64,000 bases of DNA from JAAYBQ01 sp035403465 (GCA_035403465.1 DAONFG010000008.1:20052-84051); one strand, 5' to 3'; positions 51,901 to 60,321 are shown, numbered from the stretch's first letter. The notes: generated by a model from the letters alone, not told the origin. Numbers and translations: made by a program.

Positions 51901-52024
51901 AAACCGGAAGGTTTTTATTCCGCGTAATACTGATACTTATTGAATAGCCTGTCTCAGTCGAGTCAGATTCAGATGTAGTTGATTTTACCGACCTGGTCAC
52001 AGGCATGGTCCTCCTTTTGCTCAT
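48926..52024 (-). CDS. Membrane hybrid histidine kinase with four PAS domains
   Basis: The 1032-residue protein has four or five membrane helices (40-130), four PAS/PAC domains (about 148-268, 272-395, 405-525, 528-642), HisKA with His 673 (GGVAHDFNNML), HATPase (785-892; NLCVNARDAI, DTGSGF, GKGTGLGLAMV) and a C-terminal REC with Asp 965 (LLVTDVIMPGINGRD). The layout suits sensing redox, oxygen or small ligands at the inner membrane. An internal ATG at 52006 has AAAGGAGG three bases upstream and may be the real start. Confidence 0.92.
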   Translation of the reverse strand: MSKRRTMPVTRSVKSTTSESDSTETGYSISISITRNKNLPVFIVAGSSVAAVIAAVFSFQYGFSGVFHHIFYFPVILACIFYGGRGFIVSVLLIVFYALYMFFNNDEPLYEILIHMFNFFLIAAVISYISYKWKSSVEKASVEISGLFHDSQRYRVLLDELSDPVFTVSKDGQVLYLNLAFAKLTGKSLEFFKGKNIWNMLPDEKPAERTSAVDQVLQSGIENVIEMRVPVNEQLRYYLTTLTPVKDADGAVEYIICFGKDITERRNVETTLKQTLRNLQRSQEMGRMADWRMDLVTGIYTGSYVGYDILGVNHDEILTRENILPLYEPADAIRAGEAMRRALETNGTYSIVSRIRRKNDGELRHILSAAEVEVDSENKPVALFGINQDVTERIKAEEALRESEELNRIVTSLTTDYAYIVDVLPGKDASIRWVSDNMAELTGRSRDEISSFGTWNNLFPPEDYEKFTAFMFKTLGSCESGVLEIRSLRSDGELRWINIYAFPKKMDNGAITVYGAIKDITDRKKAEEALFRFKFMVENANEEVYLVRTDGKIDYANRAAADSLGYTVDEMLAMNVADFDQKYGPVYSHYADERREGNVSYIETVHLKKDGSRVIKEMLTVYLMLNNTGYICGFGRDITERKNAEEERLKLQEQLAQSQKMESVGRLAGGVAHDFNNMLGVIIGQAELALMKCEQSGRVHDSLKEIEKAARRSADLTSQLLAFARKQAVAPKIISLNDAITGMISMLRRLIGEDIELKWMPGASLWNIKIDPAQVDQVLANLCVNARDAISGTGRICIQTDNVRIDEAWSADHSGSFPGEYVILSVSDTGSGFKEETLSHIFEPFFTTKEVGKGTGLGLAMVYGIVKQNGGFIDVKTREGKGTKFMIYLPRSEEWYFTEGDGILKDTPETGTETILLVEDEPMLLEMTCSMLEDLGYSVISTSSPSDALKIAIQQGDRIKLLVTDVIMPGINGRDLSMRILDAIPGINRLFMSGYTSDVIAHHGVLEEGMHFIQKPFSLKELSAQVSRALGR

Positions 52025-52356
52025 TCCAGATTTACTGACAGGGTATAAAGACTGTCTCTTCTATAAGGTTCCCCGGTCGTAATTCAAATAATTCTATCAG
52101 CAAAAAACAGACTAATGTAAATAATATATCATAGAAAAATGAAAATTACCAGTCCCCGTGAAAAAATTGGACATAAAGCTGAGTGGAAATGACAAATCCA
52201 CAATTTTTAAAAGAATGAATAAACAGTTACGGCAGCGGCCCTAAAACTCTCTCTTTTTTTAAATACTTACTTGATATTTAAAGGTACCTGTTTTTTATTC
52301 AACCAACCTGCAGACAAATATTGCCGGAATTTATACAATATAATAAAAGGAACAAT
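52025..52356. other. Divergent promoter region, AT-rich
   Basis: No gene or repeat is seen. For the plus strand, TTGATA (52271-52276) and TTTATT (52294-52299) are 17 bp apart and could drive the FKBP gene. Confidence 0.3.
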
Positions 52357-53034
52357 ATGAAAACACAAGTTTTTTCTCTACTACTTGCCGCTGTTGTTGT
52401 ACTGAGTTTTACATCATGCAAAAAAGCCGACCTTACAACTGACAAGGGCAAATACAGCTACGCAATGGGATTTGACTTTGGCACAAGCATGAAGAAAAAT
52501 CAGGTTGATCTTGATGTTGATTCATTTATGGCAGCAGTTGAAGATGCATTAAAAGGAAAAGAGAGCAGCCTTTCTCCACGCGAAGCCCAGCAGGTTATGA
52601 TGAATCTCCAGATGAACATGCAGGCCAAAATGATGAAGAGTTCCGAAGAGAATAAAGCCAAAGGTGATCAGTTCCTTGCAGATAATAAAACCAAAGAAGG
52701 TGTAAAGACTACCAAAAGCGGACTCCAGTACAGGGTTATTAAAGAGGGGTCAGGCAGAAAACCGAAAGCAACGAGTCTGGTTACAGCTCATTACTCAGGG
52801 AAACTCATAGATGGAACAGAGTTTGACAGTTCATACAAGAGAAACCAGCCCGCCCAATTCAAACTGGATCAAGTGATCAAAGGATGGACCGAAGGGCTGC
52901 AGCTTATGACTCCAGGTTCAAAATATGAACTCGTTATACCATCGGATCTTGGATACGGGCCCAGGGGTAATCAGAAAATTCCAGGGGGTTCTGTTCTCAT
53001 CTTTGAAGTTGAACTTGTGAGTATTGACAAATAA
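52357..53034 (+). CDS. FKBP-type peptidyl-prolyl isomerase lipoprotein (FkpA/Mip-like)
   Basis: The 225-residue protein has a signal peptide with lipobox (LSFTSC), an N-terminal helical dimerisation domain (KYSYAMGFDFGTSMKKNQVDLD...) and a C-terminal FKBP domain (GLQYRVIKEGSG, VTAHYSGKLIDGTEFDSSYKR, VIKGWTEGLQLMTPGSKYELVIPSDLGYG, GGSVLIFEVEL). It should assist folding in the periplasm, membrane-anchored. Start at 52357 with AAAAGGAAC upstream; the 12 residues before it are not signal-like. A terminator follows. Confidence 0.92.
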   Translation: MKTQVFSLLLAAVVVLSFTSCKKADLTTDKGKYSYAMGFDFGTSMKKNQVDLDVDSFMAAVEDALKGKESSLSPREAQQVMMNLQMNMQAKMMKSSEENKAKGDQFLADNKTKEGVKTTKSGLQYRVIKEGSGRKPKATSLVTAHYSGKLIDGTEFDSSYKRNQPAQFKLDQVIKGWTEGLQLMTPGSKYELVIPSDLGYGPRGNQKIPGGSVLIFEVELVSIDK

Positions 53035-53078
53035 ATCTCTTTCCTGAATATCGGGGAAACCATTTCATTATTAATAAC

Positions 53079-53112
53079 AAAAAGGGGCTGTATAAAAAGG
53101 CAGCCCCTTTTT
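53079..53112. terminator. Bidirectional rho-independent terminator
   Basis: AAAAAGGGGCTG and CAGCCCCTTTTT form a 12-bp stem around a ten-base loop between the convergent FKBP and znuB genes. Confidence 0.88.
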
Positions 53113-53127
53113 ATACTTCCTGCAGGT

Positions 53128-53982
53128 TCAGGAAAAAGGCATTTTCCGGGAAACGGCCTTCAGAACAATACTGAGGATGTAGATAACCACGGCGCACAGA
53201 ACCATGGTCGCACCTGCAGCGCTCCCCCAGTAGAATGATATCACAAGGCCCGATACACCGGAAACCATGCTGATCAGCACTGACCAGGCATAATATCCCC
53301 TGAGCGAACCTGACCAGAGCCGCGCTGCGGCTGCAGGGATTATGAAGAGCGCATTGATTATCAGCACACCTATCCACCTTATGGAAAGTATGACCAGCAC
53401 CGCTATGAGCACTGTGAACATGGTCCGCACCACAAACGGACTGATCCTCCTGTCGTACACAAGCGCAGGGTCCACGCTGAGTATTGCAAGGTATCCCCCG
53501 AAGAGTACCCAGAAGACTGCAACCACGAGGAACAGGATAAACAGGTAGACTATTTCGCGGGGCTGAACAGAGAGTATGTTGCCGATTATGAGGTCCGAAT
53601 ACCTGTTGAATGATCCGCCACGGCTGAGCAGGACAACACCGAGTCCCGTTGTTGCCGCAAGTATGATTCCAAGTACCGTATCGTTTGCCGCACCTGAAAG
53701 TTCTATGAATATGTTCATGGCAACGGCCAGGAACACGGCAAATATAATCATTGCAGGCCGCACATCGGCCAGCCCCAGGACCATCCCTATTGCGATCCCT
53801 GCAAGCGAGGAATGGCCTATGACGTCGGAAAAAAAAGAGAGCCTGTTTGCCACGACCATTGTTCCTGCAAGCCCGAAACACGGGGTAACTATGAGAACAG
53901 CAAGCAGCGCGTTCTTCATGAACCCGTATTCCACCCATGCAAACGGGAGCAGTTCAAGAAGCCTGTACCAGATGTCCATCAT
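53128..53982 (-). CDS. znuB: Zinc/manganese ABC transporter permease
   Basis: The 284-residue multi-helix protein has the ABC-3 family pattern ALLAVLIVTPCFGLAGTMVVANRLSFFSDVIGHSSLAGIAIG and RWIGVLIINALFIIPAAAARLWSG. It is the membrane channel of the metal importer. The start overlaps the ATPase stop by four bases. Confidence 0.92.
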   Translation of the reverse strand: MMDIWYRLLELLPFAWVEYGFMKNALLAVLIVTPCFGLAGTMVVANRLSFFSDVIGHSSLAGIAIGMVLGLADVRPAMIIFAVFLAVAMNIFIELSGAANDTVLGIILAATTGLGVVLLSRGGSFNRYSDLIIGNILSVQPREIVYLFILFLVVAVFWVLFGGYLAILSVDPALVYDRRISPFVVRTMFTVLIAVLVILSIRWIGVLIINALFIIPAAAARLWSGSLRGYYAWSVLISMVSGVSGLVISFYWGSAAGATMVLCAVVIYILSIVLKAVSRKMPFS

Positions 53983-54776
53983 ACCCCGGCCCCGCAGATG
54001 TGGCTGTCTTTAACAATGTCTCCGGATACTAATCCCAGTTTTGAACGGAATTCAGGCAGCTTTATGATATCAGAAGGCCTGCCCTTTGCTATTACATTCC
54101 GGTCCACCAGGATCATTGAATCCGCGTGTCGTGCGATCGTGACGATGTCATGGCTTACCAGCACAATCGCCATATGAAACTTGTGCCGCAGCCCGCAGAT
54201 AATTTCGTAGAAAAGCTCCATGCCGCGTAAGTCTACTGCGGATACCGGTTCGTCAAGAAGAAGAAGATCAGGCATCGGGTTGAGCGAACATGCGAGAAGG
54301 ACCCTCTGCTGTTCACCGCCTGACAGCTCCCCCACCCTGCGGTGCGCAAGTTTTTCTGCCGAGACAAGCTCAAGTATGTCGATCATCTGCTGCTGCTTCT
54401 TTCGCGGCACATAGAACCATGCGGGCATGTAGCCTTCGGATATGAGCATAAGGTCAAGTACGCTGACCGGGGAATCCTTAGGTATCCCGGACTGCTGGGG
54501 CACATAACCTATAACAGGCCCGGATTTCCTTGCGGAGTTCGCACACAATCTTACATGCCCCCGGTAATCAACCTTGCCGAGTATCGCCTTCAGGATGCTG
54601 CTCTTTCCACCTCCATTGGGTCCCACGATGGCAGTCAGTTCGCCGCACGAAAATGTGAAACTCACATCCTCGACCGCCTTGATCCTGCCGTAGCTGACAG
54701 AGAGATTTTCAATTGAGGCACAGAACATATTGCATGCCTGATCTGACCCGCATTTATGTGTAACGCATTCACTCAT
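53979..54776 (-). CDS. znuC: Zinc/manganese ABC transporter ATPase
   Basis: The 265-residue ATPase has Walker A GPNGGGKSS, Q-loop GYVPQQSGIPKD, signature LSGGEQQRVLLACSL, Walker B LLLLDEPVSAVD and SHD switch. An N-terminal Cys/His-rich segment (MSECVTHKCGSDQACNMFC) is unusual and could be a metal sensor, or translation may start further in. It overlaps its neighbours by four bases on both sides. Confidence 0.92.
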   Translation of the reverse strand: MSECVTHKCGSDQACNMFCASIENLSVSYGRIKAVEDVSFTFSCGELTAIVGPNGGGKSSILKAILGKVDYRGHVRLCANSARKSGPVIGYVPQQSGIPKDSPVSVLDLMLISEGYMPAWFYVPRKKQQQMIDILELVSAEKLAHRRVGELSGGEQQRVLLACSLNPMPDLLLLDEPVSAVDLRGMELFYEIICGLRHKFHMAIVLVSHDIVTIARHADSMILVDRNVIAKGRPSDIIKLPEFRSKLGLVSGDIVKDSHICGAGV

Positions 54777-55663
54777 CGAAGAGCAGCCTCCAGCACCATC
54801 AAATTCTTCTTCATTATATTTATATATGCGTCGGTACTATCGTCTCCGGTTACTGCAGGGTCAAGCACATAAACCGCTGCGCCTGTTTCCGCAGCAATTG
54901 TATCTGCCGCAGATGAAGGGTATTGCGGTTCGGTAAAGAGCGCCTTTATTCCCGACTTTTTAACAAGGTCTATTGTATCTGCCAGTTCTTTTGCAGATGG
55001 TTCGCTCCCCGGTTCACGCTCAATAACAGCAGCAATTACAAGTCCGTACTCCTGCGCGAAATAGGGAAAAGCCTCATGGAACGTGATGATGCTCCGTCCC
55101 CTGAAGGGCGCCAGTGCCGCATCCATCTCTTTTTTCAGGACTTCAAGTTTCGCCGTATATGACCCGGCGTTTTTCCTGTACTGCGCGGCATGTGCAGGAT
55201 CTGCCGCGGCCAGGACTTCCGCGCAATTCCGCGTCATTATAATCGCATTGGAGACGCTTACCCATACATGCGGATTTTCAATCTTATTATATTCAACAAG
55301 TTTGATCCCCCCGGAAATTTCAGCTGTTTTAAGTCCGGGATACCTGTCTGATATCCTGTCCATAAAGGATTCCATACCCGCGCCGTTGACAAGAAGGATC
55401 CCGGCGTCCTCAAGGTACTTCATGTCGGCAGAAGTTATACTGTAATCATGCAGGCATCCGGTTACAGGCCGGGTCATGTTTATCACCTTCACACCGTCAA
55501 TCGAACCGGCAACGTTTCTTGCTATTATATATACAGGGTAGAAGGATGTGACTATTGTGAAGATATCCCCTGCCGGTGCAGCATTCTCTTTTTTGCATGA
55601 TACTGGAATCAGAAATGCAACAAGAACAAGACAGTGTATCCCTGATGCTATTCGTCCGTTCAT
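54773..55663 (-). CDS. znuA: Zinc/manganese-binding lipoprotein of the ABC importer
   Basis: Trimmed to 55663 (GGAGG four bases upstream), the 296-residue protein has a signal peptide with lipobox (LIPVSC) and cluster A-I motifs with metal ligands: LHDYS, NPHVW, ITFHEAFPYFA and a C-terminal acidic site. The His-rich loop usual for ZnuA is missing, so zinc and manganese both remain possible. It is first in the znuACB operon. A Fur-family-like box lies upstream. Confidence 0.88.
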   Translation of the reverse strand: MNGRIASGIHCLVLVAFLIPVSCKKENAAPAGDIFTIVTSFYPVYIIARNVAGSIDGVKVINMTRPVTGCLHDYSITSADMKYLEDAGILLVNGAGMESFMDRISDRYPGLKTAEISGGIKLVEYNKIENPHVWVSVSNAIIMTRNCAEVLAAADPAHAAQYRKNAGSYTAKLEVLKKEMDAALAPFRGRSIITFHEAFPYFAQEYGLVIAAVIEREPGSEPSAKELADTIDLVKKSGIKALFTEPQYPSSAADTIAAETGAAVYVLDPAVTGDDSTDAYINIMKKNLMVLEAALR

Positions 55664-55704
55664 ACAACCTCCATATAAAATAATTAAAACTGCCGGCAGA
55701 TCAA

Positions 55705-55720
55705 ATACATTATTTGTAAT
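55705..55720. promoter_or_regulatory. Possible Zur/Fur-family operator of znuACB
   Basis: On the minus strand ATTACAAATAATGTAT is an imperfect palindrome (TACA..TGTA core). It abuts a candidate -35 TTGATC at 55704-55699. Position and composition fit a metal repressor site; no regulator gene is in the window. Confidence 0.3.
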
Positions 55721-55759
55721 CTCTTCGAATGCTGAGATCATGCACGTAAATCAAATGGA

Positions 55760-55783
55760 TTCCCCTATTCAGGGGAATGACAG
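55760..55783. repeat. REP-like hairpin
   Basis: TTCCCC-TATTCA-GGGGAA followed by TGACAG, related to the hairpin at 43798 by its tail. Confidence 0.45.
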
Positions 55784-55839
55784 AAAGTATATACATTAAA
55801 TTATGCTGTTAATTTATTGAATTCACAATTTCGTATATG

Positions 55840-56883
55840 CTATTTAACAAACTCCGAAAACTCATCATTTGACATGAGCTGTGAAGCGATGATGCCATAG
55901 CCTGCTGCAACAGGGTGACTCAGGTCCGCGTAATATTCCGCTTTATCAAGAACAGGGGCGAAAGCAGTTATGCCGTCTGAAGCAAGCTCGTTCTGCATGG
56001 CAGAAATTATCATGTCACGCTCAAGCCTGCTCTTTTCGGTAAGCATGAACGTATTGAAAGGCGTTATCACCGCTATCACACTGTTCCCCTGCTCTTTCAG
56101 TCTCCGGATTGAATCGAGCATGTATCTCCACTGGAGGGATTTTTCCGGCAGCACCCACTCCATGTCACGGCCTGTCATCCTGTCAGGCCGTACTGGATCG
56201 GGCGGCGTGAACACTTCATCTTTATGCACAAAGTATCCTTCCGGGTTTGCATAGGGATTGGCCATGGTCCACCTGTACACGTTCCTTTCCGCAAATTCTG
56301 ATGAACGCATGTGCTCCAGCCACGTGAAGAGCGGGATATCCCTGCGGGCAAGAAGCGTGAGCCTCTCCTCGGCTGCGGGCGAATAAGCCGGGATTTTCCC
56401 GGGAAACTGCGTCAGCAGCGCCCTGTGGTTTATTGAACTGTTTGTTTCTCCGCTCAGGTCATGTTTAGGTGAACTCATCCAGAGCAGGTTGATGCCGATG
56501 ATTACCCTGCCGTTCTTAAGGCTGGTACAGTAATTATTTATGAGGCCGTTGAGCGCTGCAGGGTGAATGCCGTCTATTCCGATATTGGCAAAACGCTGAG
56601 TACCGGATGCAGCGTTCAGGTACGCGGTGAGGCTGCTGCTGCTGTCCGTGTAGTGTCCCCATATCACAGAGTCGCCGATAAAAGCAATCCTGCAGGATGC
56701 TGCCACTGTCTCCACGTACTTTTCGTAAAAGAAATAATCCTCGCCCAGGCTGTACGGAATGCGGTAGTTGCCTGTAAACTGCGAAGTATCAACACAGGGA
56801 ATAATCCGCGGCAGCATTGAGGCCAGGATTATCACAGCGAGTACGGGTACTGTTATTTTCAGAAGATTTTTCATTCTCACCAT
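55840..56883 (-). CDS. Membrane-anchored SGNH-hydrolase-like protein
   Basis: The 347-residue protein has an N-terminal anchor (LLKITVPVLAVIILASMLP), the GDS block AFIGDSVIWGHY (Ser 72) and a C-terminal DLSHP (Asp 320, His 323), the SGNH catalytic set. Such proteins often partner an MBOAT acyltransferase (AlgX/AlgJ, DltD) in O-acylating surface polymers. The MBOAT gene lies 251 bp upstream on the same strand, separated by repeats. An ATG at 56874 is an alternative start. Confidence 0.7.
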   Translation of the reverse strand: MVRMKNLLKITVPVLAVIILASMLPRIIPCVDTSQFTGNYRIPYSLGEDYFFYEKYVETVAASCRIAFIGDSVIWGHYTDSSSSLTAYLNAASGTQRFANIGIDGIHPAALNGLINNYCTSLKNGRVIIGINLLWMSSPKHDLSGETNSSINHRALLTQFPGKIPAYSPAAEERLTLLARRDIPLFTWLEHMRSSEFAERNVYRWTMANPYANPEGYFVHKDEVFTPPDPVRPDRMTGRDMEWVLPEKSLQWRYMLDSIRRLKEQGNSVIAVITPFNTFMLTEKSRLERDMIISAMQNELASDGITAFAPVLDKAEYYADLSHPVAAGYGIIASQLMSNDEFSEFVK

Positions 56884-56913
56884 TAAAAATTTAATTTAAC
56901 ACTTAAAAATCAG

Positions 56914-57117
56914 CCACGGAGACACAGAGGACACTGAGTAAAAAATTAAAGATTCTGACACCAGCTTTACTTAATATAAAAACTATACAAACATTTTTCT
57001 AATATCTGGATCTATCCGTGTTCAACTTTGTTATATTTTGAATAATCTACTCCGCGTTCTCCGTGGCTCCGTGGTGTAATATTTAAATTACTCTCTGTGC
57101 CCTCTGCGCCTCTGTGG
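56914..57117. repeat. Cluster of three dispersed repeat R1 units
   Basis: One plus-oriented unit (56914-56938, starting CCACGGAGACACAGAGG) and two minus-oriented units (57050-57074 and 57093-57117, CTCTGTGCCCTCTGCGCCTC...) occupy the MBOAT-SGNH gap. The outer two are inverted, so the 204-bp segment looks like a MITE with 25-bp ends. Confidence 0.6.
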
Positions 57118-57134
57118 CAAATCCTTTTATATCC

Positions 57135-58508
57135 CTAAAACTGCTGGTATATAAATCCGCTTACCGGGCCTGACGAAACAAAGAGCACGCAAAGCACCAT
57201 CACTGCTGCGGCAATACCCCTGGCCGCAGGACGCTCCATGAATTTCATCCAGCCGTACTCACCCAGCCAATGTACAGCGTAACAGATACCCATAAGCGCA
57301 AGCATAACCACGGGTGCTGCCGGGACTCTCCATTCAAATGAGAATATCCCCGCTATTACTGTAAATGCATCGCCCGAATTCTCTGCCCTGAAAAATATCC
57401 ATGTGAAGACAACCAGTATAAATGTTATAATTCGTTTTGCAGCATCCGGCACTCGCTGAATAATTCTGATTCCGGAAAACAGTTTGCTCCCGCTGTGCAG
57501 TATGCCGTGGATCAATCCCCAGAGCAGGAAGTTCCACGCAGCGCCATGCCATAAGCCTGAAAGAAGCATTGTTGATATAATGTTCCTGCTCTCTTTAAAT
57601 CTTCCGTTCCTGTTCCCGCCAAGAGGCTTGTACACAAAGTCTCCGAACCATGACGAAAGGCTGATGTGCCAGCGCGCCCAGAACTCCTTTGTGTTCTTTG
57701 CAGTGTACGGCAGGTTAAAGTTTTCCATGAGCTCAATGCCCAGGCACCGCGCTATTCCGCGTGCCATGTCAGTGTATCCCGTAAAGTCAAAGTAGATCTG
57801 CCATGTAAAGGCAAGCGCACCCAGCGCAAGGTCTGCTGATGCATACTGGCCGGGATTCCCGAAGATTTTATCCGCGTATAACGCGAAGTAGTCCGCGAGT
57901 ACAACCTTCCTGAAGATCCCGCGCGTGAAGAGGTATATACCCTCTGCCGTATCATCCGGTGACGGCGTCCTGAAGAGTCTAAGCTGGGGCAGCAGTTTAG
58001 CCGCGCGGCCAATAGGTCCGGCGAGTATCTGCGGAAAAAACGAGACGAACAGAGCGTATTTGAACCAGCTCTTTTCACGTTGAGTGCTGCCGTAGTAGTA
58101 GTCAAAAACATATCCCATGGATATAAAGATGTAGAAGGATATACCCGCGGGAAGAATTATCTCCGGACGCGGAATTGACGCCGCAGTTCCCGCAGCAGCG
58201 AGCATGGAGTTTATTGAGTCCGAGAGGAACCCGGCGTACTTGAAGAATCCCAGCACCAGGATACTGTTTATTACACTTAATGCCAGGATTGACTTTCTGC
58301 GGCCGTATCTCTCCATGAGATACACAACTGTGTAGTCAGCAGTTATAATCCATAAAAGAAGAAATATATACCAGGGATTCCATAAAGCGTAGAATAATAA
58401 TGATGCAAAAAGAATAAGGAATCCCCTCCCTTCAGAACTTCTTATAATCCTGAAGAGGAGGTATAGTACGGCGAAGAATAAAAAAAAGGTCCATGTCTGG
58501 AAAAGCAT
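57135..58508 (-). CDS. MBOAT-family O-acyltransferase (AlgI/DltB-like)
   Basis: The 457-residue protein has about ten membrane helices and the family core FFPQILAGPIGRAAKLLPQL, YFDFTGYTDMARGIARCLG, NFNLPYTAKNTKEFWARWHISLSSWFGDFVYKPLGG and LSGLWHGAAWNFLLWGLIHG, with the conserved His at 321 and 334. It moves acyl (usually acetyl) groups across the inner membrane to a polymer or glycan. It follows the SUMF1-like gene by 3 bp. Confidence 0.92.
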   Translation of the reverse strand: MLFQTWTFFLFFAVLYLLFRIIRSSEGRGFLILFASLLFYALWNPWYIFLLLWIITADYTVVYLMERYGRRKSILALSVINSILVLGFFKYAGFLSDSINSMLAAAGTAASIPRPEIILPAGISFYIFISMGYVFDYYYGSTQREKSWFKYALFVSFFPQILAGPIGRAAKLLPQLRLFRTPSPDDTAEGIYLFTRGIFRKVVLADYFALYADKIFGNPGQYASADLALGALAFTWQIYFDFTGYTDMARGIARCLGIELMENFNLPYTAKNTKEFWARWHISLSSWFGDFVYKPLGGNRNGRFKESRNIISTMLLSGLWHGAAWNFLLWGLIHGILHSGSKLFSGIRIIQRVPDAAKRIITFILVVFTWIFFRAENSGDAFTVIAGIFSFEWRVPAAPVVMLALMGICYAVHWLGEYGWMKFMERPAARGIAAAVMVLCVLFVSSGPVSGFIYQQF

Positions 58509-58511
58509 CTC

Positions 58512-59330
58512 TTACTTGTCTGCCCTTCTTACACACCTGAAACCGATTGTATCCCGGAGGAGGCACGTGTCATTGAATGACTCGTCAAATCCCCGGTAAC
58601 CGGAATAGATCACTGTCTCCGGATCATTCCATGAACCGCCGCGTATAACGCGTGCTGTCCCTTCACCCGGGCCCTTGGGGTTGAACTCCGAAGACCTTGA
58701 GTAGTACACTGTCGAGTAGAAATCATTGCACCACTCGGCCACATTGCCGTACATGTCGTACAGTCCCCATGCGTTCGGTTTTTTACTCCCCGCATTTTCA
58801 GTTCCGCCGGGAGTGTTCTGGCTGTAAACGGCGTAGTTCTTCATATTCTTCAGGTCGCCGAAAAAGTATTTACCCTGGCTGCCTGCCCTTGCAGCGTACT
58901 CCCATTCAGCCTCGGATGGGAGCCTGTAGCCGTTCGCGCTGTAGTTGCATTCCCATGTGTTTTCGTCATAGCACGGGTCCAGTCCCTCTTCGATTGATCT
59001 TTCATTGCAGTATATGGCAGCGTTCATCCAGGCCACCTGTTCAACAGGTTTCTTCTCGCCCTTGAAGTGTGACGGATTGGAGAGGTCAAGCATCCTGTAC
59101 ATCTCCTGTGTGACCTCGTACTTGTCTATGTAGAATGGCCCTACACCCACCCTGTGTACCGGGGTTTCGCCAGCCCTGTCGCCGCCCATCATGAATTCAC
59201 CGCCGGGTATGAATACCATCTCTATCCCTGACTTTGTTTTAATCTCCCTGACGGTCTTGCCGTTCTCCTTGCCGCACATTGTAAAAACAAGAAGCACAGC
59301 AGCCGTGAGCGCGATGTGTTTATTGAACAT
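58512..59330 (-). CDS. SUMF1/FGE-fold lipoprotein, probably not a formylglycine-generating enzyme
   Basis: The 272-residue protein has a signal peptide with possible lipobox (FTMC) and a complete SUMF1 fold: MVFIPGGEFMMGGD, PFYIDKYEVTQEMY, VEQVAWMNAAIYCNERS, GYRLPSEAEWEYAARAGS, DMYGNVAEWCNDFY, RVIRGGSWND, IGFRCVR. True FGEs have a CX4C pair before the RYR segment; it is absent here, so I infer a binding or structural role. Surface location and the adjacent MBOAT gene point to the envelope. GGAG lies seven bases before the ATG. Confidence 0.82.
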   Translation of the reverse strand: MFNKHIALTAAVLLVFTMCGKENGKTVREIKTKSGIEMVFIPGGEFMMGGDRAGETPVHRVGVGPFYIDKYEVTQEMYRMLDLSNPSHFKGEKKPVEQVAWMNAAIYCNERSIEEGLDPCYDENTWECNYSANGYRLPSEAEWEYAARAGSQGKYFFGDLKNMKNYAVYSQNTPGGTENAGSKKPNAWGLYDMYGNVAEWCNDFYSTVYYSRSSEFNPKGPGEGTARVIRGGSWNDPETVIYSGYRGFDESFNDTCLLRDTIGFRCVRRADK

Positions 59331-59346
59331 AAAGTTCTCCTTTTAT

Positions 59347-60321
59347 TTACGGAACCCAGTCAGGTTCCTTGTTATGGTTACCGTCCCAGGTTATGTTAAG
59401 CCACCTGCCGGTCGAAAGTTCGAGTATGCATATATTCCATCCCTGCGCCATACCGCCAACAGCCTGTTCGCCGTCAGGCCCGAAGGCAAATGTAATATAC
59501 TTTCCGTCAGGCGACCAGTCAAGGTGATAAACCTCGTACCCCTTTGTCACCTGGATTATTGTTACAATATCCTTCTGCTTAACCGGGGGCCTGTTTGCAA
59601 AATCGATCTTTGCTATCCTGAAATCCCTGTCGGTCTGTCCCCACCCGATTTTTTTACCGTCCGGGCTGAACTCGGGCCTGCACCCTACTATACCGAGCTG
59701 GAAGTATTTAGTTCCGTAAGCCTCGATCGCAATGTCCGTATGCCTGAATCCCATTCCGCCCAGCACCGTTGCAGTTATATACTTCCCGTCAGGGGACCAG
59801 CAGAGGTTATACAAATGCTCCAGCTTGTTATTAGCGTGCTCCCTCACATTTCCTGTCTGCATCTCATAGATGAAGAGACCTTTCGTGGCCCAGCTTTCAC
59901 CCGAAAACCTTCGCGCGGATTCGGACTTGACGAACGCGATATAACGGCCGTCAGGCGACCAGCAGTGCTCCCGGGAGTTCTTCGAAAGGAGCCTCTGCCC
60001 TGAACCGTCGATGTTCATCAGGTAAAGGTCCCTTTTGCGTTCACGGCCTTCGCCAGAATCGACAGTAAAAGCGATTAGTTTACCGTCGGGTGAAACCTTG
60101 GGATACATCTCGTGCCTGTCTTTTGTATCTGTAAGCTGCCTGCGCCAGGAGGCGTCAGCGCTTGTGATATGCAGGTCGTATGAGCCGTTCCTGTATGATT
60201 CATACACGATTTTATAGCTGATCGATGAAAAGTCCGACAGCTTCAGGCTGTTCTCCCCTGCCGGGAGCTGTATTGCGCTGAAAACAGGGAGCATGAGGAG
60301 CAATATGAGTATTTTTTTCAT
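59347..60321 (-). CDS. TolB-like PD40 beta-propeller protein, exported
   Basis: The 324-residue protein has a signal peptide (KKILILLLMLPVFSAIQLPA) and five or six PD40 units marked by SPDGKxI (VSPDGKLIAF, WSPDGRYIAF, WSPDGKYITA, FSPDGKKIGW, WSPDGKYITF). It is a periplasmic propeller likely to bind peptides or proteins, but lacks the TolB N-terminal domain. It starts the operon TolB-like, SUMF1-like, MBOAT. Confidence 0.85.
   Translation of the reverse strand: MKKILILLLMLPVFSAIQLPAGENSLKLSDFSSISYKIVYESYRNGSYDLHITSADASWRRQLTDTKDRHEMYPKVSPDGKLIAFTVDSGEGRERKRDLYLMNIDGSGQRLLSKNSREHCWSPDGRYIAFVKSESARRFSGESWATKGLFIYEMQTGNVREHANNKLEHLYNLCWSPDGKYITATVLGGMGFRHTDIAIEAYGTKYFQLGIVGCRPEFSPDGKKIGWGQTDRDFRIAKIDFANRPPVKQKDIVTIIQVTKGYEVYHLDWSPDGKYITFAFGPDGEQAVGGMAQGWNICILELSTGRWLNITWDGNHNKEPDWVP

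Noticed and set aside
53111..53938. 275-codon frame overlapping znuB on the same strand
   Set aside because: The Cys/His/Arg-rich product has no domain, while the alternative frame is a clear ABC-3 permease with overlap coupling.
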